Translations under genes and position numbers: made by a program | DNA from: Steromphala cineraria | Lineage: Eukaryota > Mollusca > Gastropoda > Trochida > Trochidae | NCBI GenBank assembly: GCA_916613615.1 | Contig: OU744720.1 | Span: 65,259,971 to 65,323,970 of the forward strand | Direction: 5' to 3' | DNA: 64,000 nt | In this document: positions 45,365 through 56,399 of the stretch, one piece after another | Layout: every line of letters begins with the position of its first letter | Position numbering within the stretch: position 1 is the first letter of the stretch | The notes under the pieces: model-generated | Told to the model about the DNA's origin: nothing | What the model saw: the letters and a program-made list of their open reading frames with translations, nothing else | Databases searched by the model: none

Positions 45365-46879
45365 CTTCTATATCATCTGTAATAGATTGAAACAGATTTA
45401 GACATGTGCAAGTAAGAACAACTCAGGAGCATTTTACAGAGAAAATCAGTGTGAGCCTCATGGACATTCATTTGCCGTCATTCCAAAGTATTTGAAACAA
45501 TCACACCATCGGCGCCGACGGCACCAAAGGCAATGGTAAAATTCACATATTTGGACGTTTCATGACTGTCCCGGCTAACCCCGGTTCTTTTATTCATACG
45601 ACTCCCCAAAAGTCGAAAACCTGGGCTTTCTTCTGACTTCCTAGGCGACGAGTTGGCGAGTCGCGAACGAAACAACCATCTACGTCAGGGAAGCTCTGAT
45701 TGTCAGTTGTGGATTACAAAAGTTTTGCAACTTTTGATAGGTTCCACGGACCTAACCGCCGCAGCGTCGCGGCGAAACCCAAACAAAATTGCCGATGTCA
45801 AAAAAAGGACATCAACACATTTTGCGGGGCTTCTTGCATCTTTATTTCTCTTTGCGCATATACATATGATATACCAAAATGATGGCACTTTTATTCTCTT
45901 TCCAACGATATATCGTGTGTTAGAGCGCGCCGCTTGGTTAGTGAAATATCAAGCGCGAAAGTACATACTTTTGCGGCCTTTATAGTATAATTATTTGCAT
46001 GGGCGGACATACAAATGATATGCCAAAATGAAGGCAATTTCATCCTCTTTCCAACGATATCTCATGTGTTAGAGCGCGCCGCTTGGTTAGTGAAATATCA
46101 AGCGCGAAAGCAATCTCTCGGACTTTGTGTTCTGAAATCCGAGGCACTGGGCAACGTTGCCCATGAAATTGGTTGTTCTCGAATGGAAGGACCTCGCCCG
46201 ACATATAAGGAAAATGTTTCAGACCTCGGAATAACACCGAAAATAGTTTTTGAATTTCACTAAACATGATATTGATTTTGAAAGTTTGGGTGCTAAGGGT
46301 CAATTTTTCCCATGGTTTGCGGCGAGGCCCGCACTAGAAATAGTGAAAATTCTCGAATGAATGTTCCGAGCACCCTCGATTTTTCATGGGAAAAATTCCC
46401 ACAAACGTTCCGTCCCTCTCGGGAGAAAATTCTCGGTCTCCGAAAAAGTTGAATAAGTCAAAAACCGATTGCTTCGCGTCAACAACATTTATACCGCAGA
46501 TAGAGCCCCGACTTTTCCACCTCTCCAATAAGTCACTTTTCACAAATAAATTTTTTTTATTTTGTTATTGACGAAAACGGTTTTATGTAAATATTTCAAT
46601 AATTAGTAACTTCTCCTTTCTTCCAGGGACGTGAAAGGGTAGACATTGACACTCAAAGTTTGGACATGTGCAGTTTCAGCAAATGGCATCACAAACAAAA
46701 ATGTTCACGCAGTTCTAAAAAACCCGAGTGCAGCCGAAATTTAGTGGGAAATTTTTCTCACAAAAACGACTACAGTCGGAAAAAGCGTCTCGATCATGAC
46801 AATATTTCTGTTTCCGAGTTATAACTTTTTAGGCAGAACTGGAAGCAAACTTTCGCTTCGACAGTTTTTAGCTTTGGGG

Positions 46880-47400
46880 GCTAAGGGTAAATTTGTACCA
46901 TGTCTCGTGGCGAGGCTCGCACTAAAAATATTGAAAATCCTCGAAAGAAAACTCCGAGTACGCTCGATTTTTCATGGGAAAAAAGTCCATACCTCACGGC
47001 GAAGCTCGGAAGTGGTCAAAATCTCCGGCCTTCGTCATAACCCGAGAGTGAAAGTGGCCCAAAAAAAGCCCATACCGCCGGGTGGTCTCGGAAAAGTAGA
47101 ACAAAAGCACGATCGTGCTCAAAACCCGATAGTGTGAATGTGGTCATGGGACAACTTTCCCATTACATCATGGCGAGACCCGGGACAAAATTTCCGATGG
47201 CCGGAAGTGGTCAGAACACTCGGACGTCCCTTTCGTCATGGGAAAACGTTCCCATTACCTCATGCCGAGACCCGGAAAAAAATTTCGATGCCCGGAAGTG
47301 GTTCGGAACCTCTGACGTCATCGCAACCCGATCATGTAAGTTTGGTAATGGGACAAGTTTCCCATTACGTCATGACTAAAAACCGGAAAAAATGTTTTAT
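46880..47400. repeat. PB3 dyad-motif segment
   Basis: Inverted equivalent of the PB1 segment; dyads near 47,142, 47,236 and 47,346. Confidence 0.65.
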
Positions 47401-47429
47401 GTCAAAAAGACCTACACACATTTTGCGGG

Positions 47430-49030
47430 GCTTCTTGCATCTTTATTTCTCTTTGCGCATATACATATCATATACCAAAATGATGGCACTTTTATTCTCT
47501 TTCCATCGATATATCTTGCTTTATAGCGCGCCACTTGGTTAGTAAAATATCAAGCGCAAAAGCTTTTTTTTTGCGGCCTTCATAGTACAATTATTTGCAA
47601 CTGCGCATATACAAATTATACACCAAATTGAAGACAATTTTATTCTCTTTCCATCGATATATCATGTTTTATAGCGCGCCAATTTGTTATTGAAATATCA
47701 TGCACGAAAGTCGAAAACTTTTAAATATTTTTAGTACAATTATTTGCAACTGCGCATATACAAATTATACACCAAATTGAAGACAATTTTATTCTCTTTC
47801 CATCGATATATCATGTGGTAGAGCGCGCCACTTGGTTAGTGAAATATCGAGCGCGAAAGAACACATTTTGTTTGCTTTTGCGGATTTTTGCGGCCTTTAT
47901 AGTGCAATTATTTGCAACTGCGCATATACAAATTATACACCAAATTGAAGACAATTTTATTCTCTTTCCATCGATATATCATGTGTTAGAGCGCGCCACT
48001 TGGTTAGTGAAATATCGAGCGTGAAAGAACACATTTTGTCTGCTTTTGCGGCCTTTTGCGGCCTTTTGTGGCCTTTATAGTGCAATTATTTGAAACTGCG
48101 CATATGCAAATTATACACCAAATTGAAGACAATTTTATTCTCTTTCCATCGATATATCATGTGGTAGAGGGCGCCACTTGGTTAGTGAAATATCAAGCGC
48201 GAAAGAACACATTTTGAAATATTTTTTAGTACAATTATTTGAAAACTGCGCATATACAAATTATACACCAAATTGAAGACAATTTTATTCTCTTTCCATC
48301 GATATATCATGTGTTAGAGCGCGCCACTTGGTTAGTGAAATATCAAGCGCGAAAGAACACATTTTGTCTGCTTTTGCGGCCTTTTACGGCCTTTATAGTA
48401 CAATTATTTGCAACTGCGCATATACAAATTATACACCAAATTGAAGACAATTTTATTCTCTTTCCATCGATATATCATGTGGTAGAGCGCGCCACTTGGT
48501 TAGTGAAATATCAAGCGCGAAAGAACACATTTTGGCTGTTTTTGCGGCCTTTTACGGCCTTTATAGTACAATTATTTGCAACTGCGCATATACAAATTAT
48601 ACACCAAATTGAAGACAATTTTATTCTCTTTCCATCGATATATCATGTGGTAGAGCGCGCCACTTGGTTAGTGAAATATCATGCACGAAAGTCGAAAACT
48701 TTTAAATATTTTTTAGTACAATTATTTGAAAACTGCGTATATACAAATTATACACCAAATTGAAGACAATTTTATTCTCTTTCCATCGATATATCATATG
48801 TTAGAGCGCGCCACTTGGTTAGTGAAATATCAAGCGCGAAAGAACACATTTTGTCTGCTTTTGCGGCCTTTTACGGCCTTTATAGTACAATTATTTGCAA
48901 CTGCGCATATACAAATTATACACCAAATTGAAGACAATTTTATTCTCTTTCCATCGATATATCATGTGTTAGAGCGCGCCACTTGGTTAATGAAATATCA
49001 AGCGCAAAAGAACACATTTTGTCTGCTTTT
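47430..49030. repeat. PB3 left subterminal array, about 10 units
   Basis: Marks (CGCGCCACTTGGTTAGTGAA or variants) lie near 47,525, 47,674, 47,822, 47,989, 48,170, 48,315, 48,487, 48,655, 48,805 and 48,972. Many units are 168 bp, a multiple of three, which is why long open frames cross the array. Confidence 0.9.
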
Positions 49031-50393
49031 TGTCAACAATTCAACAGAGAAAATACATGTTTTCACGGGGCTCGCTGTCTGCGCCAGTTAAACCAATTTT
49101 CATAAAACAACGGCGTTTAGCGAGGCGCGGAAAATAATTACGAGCAATCCGGGAGCCGCCAAAACTGCTTGCAGTAAATTTTTGCCTTCTCGTGAAAGTT
49201 AGAGTCCGGACTCCGGATTTCGCCTAGAGGGCTTGCGCGCCAGTTTATATTTGGCACGGAAATATACCGCTCCCCGCATCGTAAGAGTTAACCCTTTTGA
49301 CTTATTCAACTTTTTCGGAGACCGAGAATTTTCTCCCGAGAGGGACGGAACGTTTGTGGGAATTTTTCCCATGAAAAATCGAGGGTGCTCGGAACATTCA
49401 TTCGAGAATTTTCACTATTTCTAGTGCGGGCCTCGCCGCAAACCATGGGAAAAATTGACCCTTAGCACCCAAACTTTCAAAATCAATATCATGTTTAGTG
49501 AAATTCAAAAACTATTTTCGGTGTTATTCCGAGGTCTGAAACATTTTCCTTATATGTCGGGCGAGGTCCTTCCATTCGAGAACAACCAATTTCATGGGCA
49601 ACGTTGCCCAGTGCCTCGGATTTCAGAACACAAAGTCCGAGAGATTGCTTTCGCGCTTGATATTTCACTAACCAAGCGGCGCGCTCTAACACATGAGATA
49701 TCGTTGGAAAGAGGATGAAATTGCCTTCATTTTGGCATATCATTTGTATGTCCGCCCATGCAAATAATTATACTATAAAGGCCGCAAAAGTATGTACTTT
49801 CGCGCTTGATATTTCACTAACCAAGCGGCGCGCTCTAACACACGATATATCGTTGGAAAGAGAATAAAAGTGCCATCATTTTGGTATATCATATGTATAT
49901 GCGCAAAGAGAAATAAAGATGCAAGAAGCCCCGCAAAATGTGTTGATGTCCTTTTTTTGACATCGGCAATTTTGTTTGGGTTTCGCCGCGACGCTGCGGC
50001 GGTTAGGTCCGTGGAACCTATCAAAAGTTGCAAAACTTTTGTAATCCACAACTGACAATCAGAGCTTCCCTGACGTAGATGGTTGTTTCGTTCGCGACTC
50101 GCCAACTCGTCGCCTAGGAAGTCAGAAGAAAGCCCAGGTTTTCGACTTTTGGGGAGTCGTATGAATAAAAGAACCGGGGTTAGCCGGGACAGTCATGAAA
50201 CGTCCAAATATGTGAATTTTACCATTGCCTTTGGTGCCGTCGGCGCCGATGGTGTGATTGTTTCAAATACTTTGGAATGACGGCAAATGAATGTCCATGA
50301 GGCTCACACTGATTTTCTCTGTAAAATGCTCCTGAGTTGTTCTTACTTGCACATGTCTAAATCTGTTTCAATCTATTACAGATGATATAGAAG

Positions 50394-52373
50394 ATGCCAA
50401 GATTTAGAGGAAGGAGACCGAGGACTCGGAACTATGGGGGGCCGTATGCTTCAGACGACGAGTTCTCTTCCGAAGTCCATGCTGATGAAACTTCTGATAT
50501 GGAAACTACTGATGATAGTGATGTGAATAGTGATAGTGATGGATTGGTATCGGACATGGACAGTGATCCAGACATAAGGAACATTGCAAGACGTATACTA
50601 GCTGCTACGGCGAGCGCAGCTTCTGCTGGTTCTTCCACTGACGAGTTTGTTGACTTGGATGATCAAGACAGTGACACCTCTGATACAGGGGAGGGGGATT
50701 TTGCGGCAAACTGGAAGGACGGGCCGAGGCCACGTGGACGTGTTGATCTGCCTTTTACGGGACAGACTGGGCTGGGACAGTTCAAAGAATTGCCTGAGCA
50801 ACCAAAACCTATTGACTATTTCGAAATGTTCTTACAAGAAGATGATTACGGATTAATGGCAACGGAAACCAATAGATACTTTCACCAAGAATGCGACGAC
50901 GAGGTCCTCCCGCCCAAGTCAAGAATGCGCCAGTGGAAGGATACGAATGCTGAGGAAATGAAAGTATTCGTAGCGATGACTATCGCCATGTCCTTAGTTG
51001 TACAGAGGAACTTTTCAGAGTATTGGTCGACTAGTGATGTTACCTCGACGCCTTTCTTCCCAAAGTGTATGCCTAGAGACAGGTTTTGGTTGTTGCTCAC
51101 GTTTCTTCACTTATCTGATAACAGTACAATGCCAGGACGAAACACACCACAGTTTTCCCCACTCAATAAACTTGGAATATTGTATAACCGCATCATACAT
51201 CGGTTCTCAAGAGTTTATATACCGCATCAACATATCTCAGTTGATGAGGGATTGGTGCCTTGGAAAGGCAACCTCAGCTTCAAGGTTTACAACCCTGACA
51301 AACCTAAGAAGTATGGCATCAAGGCTTACATGTTGTGTGACTCGCACAATGGATACGTCTGTAAATTCAAACTCTACACTGGAAGAACCAACGAAGTTTC
51401 TATTGGAGGGAAAACGTATGATTTGGTCATGGATTTGGTCAAAGATTACTCTCGGAAGGGATATCATGTTTACATGGACAATTTCTATTCATCTGTGACA
51501 TTGTACATCAATCTGTGGAAGTGTGGTTTCGGTGCGACGGGGACTTTGCGAGGAAATAGGAGCGGAATCCCAGTCAAACTGAAGAGAAAAACGAAGAAAC
51601 CAGAGAAAGGTTCTATGTTGCAGCAACACAACAAAGAATTTCTGATCGTCAGGTATGAGGACAGAAAGTCAGTCTTGCTTATGTCCACTGTTGAGGACAC
51701 GGAAGATGTCGAGTCGGGAAGGAAGAACAGGGTGACTGGAGAACCAATTACAAAACCTCGGATCGTTCATGAATACAACAAGTACATGGGTGGCGTCGAC
51801 CGGGCCGGTCAGATGTTGTCGTACACACCGTTCAAGATGAAAACTCTAAAGTGGTGGAAGCGTGTGTGGTTTCATATCCTCAACGTTGCTCTTTTGAATG
51901 CCTACGTTCTGTACAAAGAACTCTCCAAAGATAAAACACTGAAGACAAACAGAGAATTTAGAAAAGAAATAGTTCAACACATCATAACATTTGCCGACAG
52001 AGATAAGGTTGCATCTCTCGGCAGACGTCCCCGGGGTCGGCGATGTACGACCGACGACAGTATTGTACGCCTGCATGGCCGTCACTTTCCTTCAAAGATC
52101 GAGCCTGTAGGAAGAAAGAAGAATTTGTCACGCACCTGTGTTGTATGTTCTAAAGCCAGACGTGAACTCTTGCGGCGTGGAGCGGCAGCTGCCAACCAGC
52201 CAGCAAGAAAGAAGAAAAGAGTAGGAAGAGAATCTTGTTTCGAGTGTCTAGACTGCAATGTTGCTTTGTGTGTAGAACCATGTTTCCGCCTATACCACAC
52301 ATCACAAGATTTCTGTAAAGCCTATATCAGTATGATAGAGAGGGAAGAGGAAGATGGGGATGAAGATAATTGA
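50394..52373 (+). CDS. piggyBac transposase, PB4 copy, 659 aa
   Basis: Full-length frame, identical to the PB3 protein except F416 for L416, in the stretch between the second and third catalytic aspartates. All catalytic and Cys/His residues are present. The gene is intact although the left end of its element has been lost, so this copy could supply enzyme but probably cannot move by itself. Confidence 0.95.
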   Translation: MPRFRGRRPRTRNYGGPYASDDEFSSEVHADETSDMETTDDSDVNSDSDGLVSDMDSDPDIRNIARRILAATASAASAGSSTDEFVDLDDQDSDTSDTGEGDFAANWKDGPRPRGRVDLPFTGQTGLGQFKELPEQPKPIDYFEMFLQEDDYGLMATETNRYFHQECDDEVLPPKSRMRQWKDTNAEEMKVFVAMTIAMSLVVQRNFSEYWSTSDVTSTPFFPKCMPRDRFWLLLTFLHLSDNSTMPGRNTPQFSPLNKLGILYNRIIHRFSRVYIPHQHISVDEGLVPWKGNLSFKVYNPDKPKKYGIKAYMLCDSHNGYVCKFKLYTGRTNEVSIGGKTYDLVMDLVKDYSRKGYHVYMDNFYSSVTLYINLWKCGFGATGTLRGNRSGIPVKLKRKTKKPEKGSMLQQHNKEFLIVRYEDRKSVLLMSTVEDTEDVESGRKNRVTGEPITKPRIVHEYNKYMGGVDRAGQMLSYTPFKMKTLKWWKRVWFHILNVALLNAYVLYKELSKDKTLKTNREFRKEIVQHIITFADRDKVASLGRRPRGRRCTTDDSIVRLHGRHFPSKIEPVGRKKNLSRTCVVCSKARRELLRRGAAAANQPARKKKRVGRESCFECLDCNVALCVEPCFRLYHTSQDFCKAYISMIEREEEDGDEDN

Positions 52374-52989
52374 AGAAAGAAAAAAGAAGTAGAAGTGTGA
52401 CTGAACTCTAGACCTTGTTAGGTTCTATAAAGCTGTTATTCGCACCTTTGAAGGTGATTATTGTTATACTTATATATTTGTTGATTATATTGTACAAGCA
52501 TTTATAAAAATAAATTTTTCTTTTTTTATTTCGTAACAGAGACAGAGAAAGTCAATGTGAGCTGTCCGTGGAAGTTCAACTGAAGCCGCATCATGAACCC
52601 CCACCCCTTCTTTGGCACTATATACAATTTTGGAAGGGGGTGGGGATCAAATCATTTACATGATTGTAAAGAGCGAAGAACGAGCTTCAGTCCAATGTGT
52701 CATTTGTAAATGCGCACGAAAAACTAAAGAAACTGCAAGCTATCTGTCGGAAATATCAAACCTTTTCTCAAAAATGATTGGGGTTACCCACCTTGCGGCA
52801 TTCATATCTCACGGAACGTTTGAGATAATTTCAAATTTTTTTCTCCATTTTGTAGAGGAGTAAATTGTCTTCAATTCAATGTATCATTTGTCTATGCGCG
52901 CACAATGATAAAGAAGCGGCAGCGATGCACGGAATAAATGACATCGTCCACCCGCGCTACTTGCGCGCCGGCGTTCGCTAATTGAACTT

Positions 52990-54500
52990 GTATTTAACTC
53001 CCGCACCTTGTGGCACTCATATCTCACGAACCATTAGAGATATTTTTATAATTTTTATATCAACTTGTAGAGAAAAGAATTGTCTTCATTTCCATGTATC
53101 ATATGTCTATGCGCGCACAAAAATAATGAAGCGGCAAGCGAAAGATAAGTGATCGTTCACACGCGCTACTTGCGCTCCGGCGTTCGCTAATTGAACTTGT
53201 GTTAACTCGCGCACCTTGCGGCACTCATATCTCACGAACCATTAGAGATATTTTTATAATTTTTATATCAACTTGTAGAGAAAAGAATTGTCTTTTTTTC
53301 CATGTATCATATGTCTATGCGCGCAATGAAGAAGCGGTGCGCGCTCTACTTGCGCTCCGGCGTTCGCTAATTGAACTTGTATTTAACTCCCGCACCTTGC
53401 GGCACTCATATCTCACGAACCATTAGAGATATTTTTATAATTTTTATATCAACTTGTAGAGAAAAGAATTGTCTTTTTTTCCATGTATCATATGTCTATG
53501 CGCGCAATGAAGAAGCGGTGCGCGCTCTACTTGCGCTCCGGCGTTCGCTAATTGAACTTGTATTTAACTCCCGCACCTTGCGGCACTCATATCTCACGAA
53601 CCATTAGAGATATTTTTATAATTTTTATATCAACTTGTAGAGAAAAGAATTGTCTTTTTTTCCATGTATCATATGTCTATGCGCGCACAAAAATAAAGAA
53701 GCGGCAAGCGAAAGATAAGTGATCGTTCACACGCGCTACTTGCGCTCCGGCGTTCGCTAATTGAACTTGTGTTAACTCGCGCACCTTGCGGCACTCATAT
53801 CTCACGAACCATTAGAGATATTTTTATAATTTTTATATCAACTTGTAGAGAAAAGAATTGTCTTTTTTTCCATGTATCATATGTCTATGCGCGCCCAAAA
53901 ATAAAGAAGCGGCAAGCGAAAGATAAGTGATCGTTCACACGCGCTACTTGCGCTCCGGCGTTCGCTAATTGAACTTGTGTTAACTCGCGCACCTTGCGGC
54001 ACTCATATCTCACGAACCATTAGAGATATTTTTATAATTTTTATATCAACTTGTAGAGAAAAGAATTGTCTTTTTTTCCATGTATCATATGTCTATGCGC
54101 GCAATGAAGAAGCGGTGCGCGCTCTACTTGCGCTCCGGCGTTCGCTAATTGAACTTGTATTTAACTCCCGCACCTTGCGGCACTCATATCTCACGAACCA
54201 TTAGAGATATTTTTATAATTTTTATATCAACTTGTAGAGAAAAGAATTGTCTTTTTTTCCATGTATCATATGTCTATGCGCGGACAGGAATAAAGAAGCG
54301 GCAAGCGAAAGATAAGTGATCGTTCACACGCGCTACTTGCGCGCCGGCGTTCGCTAATTGAACTTGTATTTAACTCGCGCATCTTGCGGCACTCATATCT
54401 CACGAACCATTAGAGATATTTTTATAATTTTTATATCAACTTGTAGATAAAAGAATTGTCTTTTTTTCCATGTATCATATGTCTATGCACGCACAAAAAT
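52990..54500. repeat. PB4 right subterminal array, 8 units
   Basis: ATATCTCACGAACCATTAGA marks lie near 53,018, 53,226, 53,406, 53,587, 53,796, 54,004, 54,185 and 54,393, spaced by roughly 181 or 208 bp. The distance from stop codon to element end exceeds PB1 by 1,167 bp, exactly three units of 208 plus three of 181. Confidence 0.92.
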
Positions 54501-54849
54501 AAAGAAGCGGCAAGCGGAATTAAAGACTTTCTTTTGATGACTGTGGGAAAAAAAATATGAGGCGCATCGTAATGTTTTTTTATATATTTATAAAGAGGCA
54601 CAGTGTATCTAGAAGTCCATGTAAAAAGAATTATTCTGTGTGCATAAATAAACATTTTACAAGGCTCTAAATAAAAATCCGGGATCCGCGAAATAGATAC
54701 ACCAATTGTTGTAAAAGACCCGGGACTCGCTACATAAACATATTCAGTGGGCGGTGCAATCAGGATATAACGGTGGCTGGCACCGGACAAAACAATGTCG
54801 CCACGGGGGCTAGTTGAGCAAAAATATATAGCCGCATCGTAAGGGTTAA

Positions 54850-55700
54850 TGAGTGATGTCCTGTCATTGGTCACATCAAAGGTCAGGACCTAGGTCAAGG
54901 GTCGTGACATTGATTCTACGTATATATCGACCATGTTAGAGATATTGATCACCAAATAATGTCTTTCGGTAAATGTGGGCCCACTCGTTTGGTCTCTTAT
55001 AGGGAGCGGCCGAAGTGGGCCCACATTTTAGATTATTGATCTTGATGGGAAATATCATCTAGAATGTTGAACCTTTTCCATCAAAACTAATTAAATTTGT
55101 TTAGTCAAAATTTAACCACTTCGGGAGCTCCTTATAGAGGTCGAAACGAATGGGCCCACATTTACCAAAATACTTTATTGTATGATCAATTTCTCTGGAA
55201 TGTTCTAGTGATGTTGTTGAAACTTTTCCATCAAAGTTTATTGATGGAAAATATCATAGAATAACATGAACCTTAATTTTCCATCAAAACTATTTGAATT
55301 TGCCTCGTCAGTATTTAATCATAAATATTTTAGAATGTTGAACCTTTTCAATCAAAATTACATGATGAAAAATATCATTGAATGATATGAACCTTTTCCA
55401 TCAAAACTATTTGAAATTGCCTCGTCAGTATGAATGTGCATTTATGGTGTTTAAAACATGATTTTGACTTTGTAAAATGACAGGTTGTAATTTTTTTTCA
55501 AAAATTGATAGCATCGTTTTTCTAAATATATTAGAATGTTGAATCTTTTCCACCAATACTATTTTAATTAGTCACGTTAATATTTCATCAGAACCTTTTC
55601 CATCAAAATTACTTGATGGGAAATATATAGAATGTCAATATATCACAAGTATAACAGAATAGTTGAACCTCTCGAAAAATTCGAATTTTGTAATTGTGGT
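54850..55700. repeat. Degenerate repeats with GTGGGCCCAC dyads and CCTTTTCCATCAAAACTA motifs
   Basis: GGTAAATGTGGGCCCACTCG (from 54,968) pairs with an inverted counterpart ending GGGCCCACATTTACC near 55,166; another GTGGGCCCAC lies at 55,015 and a partial one at 55,738. Between and after them GTTGAACCTTTTCCATCAAA-like segments recur near 55,060, 55,220, 55,270, 55,335, 55,390, 55,540 and 55,585 at irregular spacing. No coding capacity; possibly an eroded non-autonomous element. Confidence 0.55.
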
Positions 55701-55919
55701 CCCACTGTCGACTGAGCATAGGGGGAATGAAAATCAGTGGGCCCACATTTGAAACAATCATTCTGCAGTTAGGAATTGTCACACGAACTATCCCAAAATC
55801 CCAAAATCCCACTATCCCAAAACAACTCTTAGGATAACTACTCACCCTAAATAACATTTATTGTCGACTGTAAGTGCCATTTTACCAAGAAATCAAGGAA
55901 AATGTAACGGAGATAGGAT

Positions 55920-55985
55920 ACAGACACGAGTTACTTCCCTTAGAAAAGGCCCAACCACCGATAATGCGGTTTGGCCGAGTCACGC
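55920..55985 (-). repeat. Dispersed repeat with GAGTTACTTCCC, inverted copy
   Basis: Inverted relative of 41,195-41,270: GAGTTACTTCCCTTAG, AAAGGCCCAACCACCG and ATGCGGTTTGGCCGAGTCAC match its reverse complement. Confidence 0.65.
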
Positions 55986-56399
55986 AATGTGGACAATTTG
56001 CGTCAATCTACCACAGAAAACAGATCCATTTCACATGCTGAACGGAATTGTTACATTTATAACGTTCAAAACCTTCAAATCGTTATATCCGGTAATCATT
56101 GGTTGAGGATGTGTCATTTTCGTGTTTGATAGTTAAATTAGCAGCACTCGAATATCGTGAAACAATATTGTAGGATGTTTAGGTATTCACATCTTTTATC
56201 ACTTGATGGAACTGAGTGCAAGGCCGTATTGAATTATAACCCAAGTTTACAAATACCTTTGTTTCGGGATCTTTTAATTTCGAAGATGATAAATACATTA
56301 CTTTTACAATTTTGCTTTCCTACTATCCTCATACAGGATGTCGTTTGTGCATAAATATACAAATGTTATGTCATATTTATAGACAATACCTTTTCACCC

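Larger units (their letters stand above)
41324..49291 (-). mobile_element. piggyBac element copy 3 (PB3), about 8.0 kb
   Basis: TTAA at 41,324-41,327 with an intact right end, and TTAA at 49,288-49,291 with the left end. The left terminal repeat carries one change (CTCTTACG for CCCTTACG on the element strand). The interior follows the same plan as PB1, with the longest left array. PB4 begins on the same TTAA. Confidence 0.95.
49288..54849 (+). mobile_element. piggyBac element copy 4 (PB4), left end deleted
   Basis: It starts on the TTAA shared with PB3, keeps only CCCTT of the left terminal repeat, then jumps to the sequence that in PB1 starts near 21,694. About 2.5 kb of the left arm (array and most of the dyad segment) are missing. 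The right end is intact (CCGCATCGTAAGGG, then TTAA at 54,846-54,849). With PB3 it forms an inverted repeat: 49,295-54,849 against 41,324-46,464, with a loop of 2.8 kb. Confidence 0.93.

Noticed and set aside
48239..48763. Open frame of 174 codons across the PB3 left array, with shorter versions at 19,736-20,092, 33,974-34,426 and 48,726-49,091
   Set aside because: It exists because many array units are 168 bp, a multiple of three. It has no natural start codon, and the peptide simply repeats the DNA unit.
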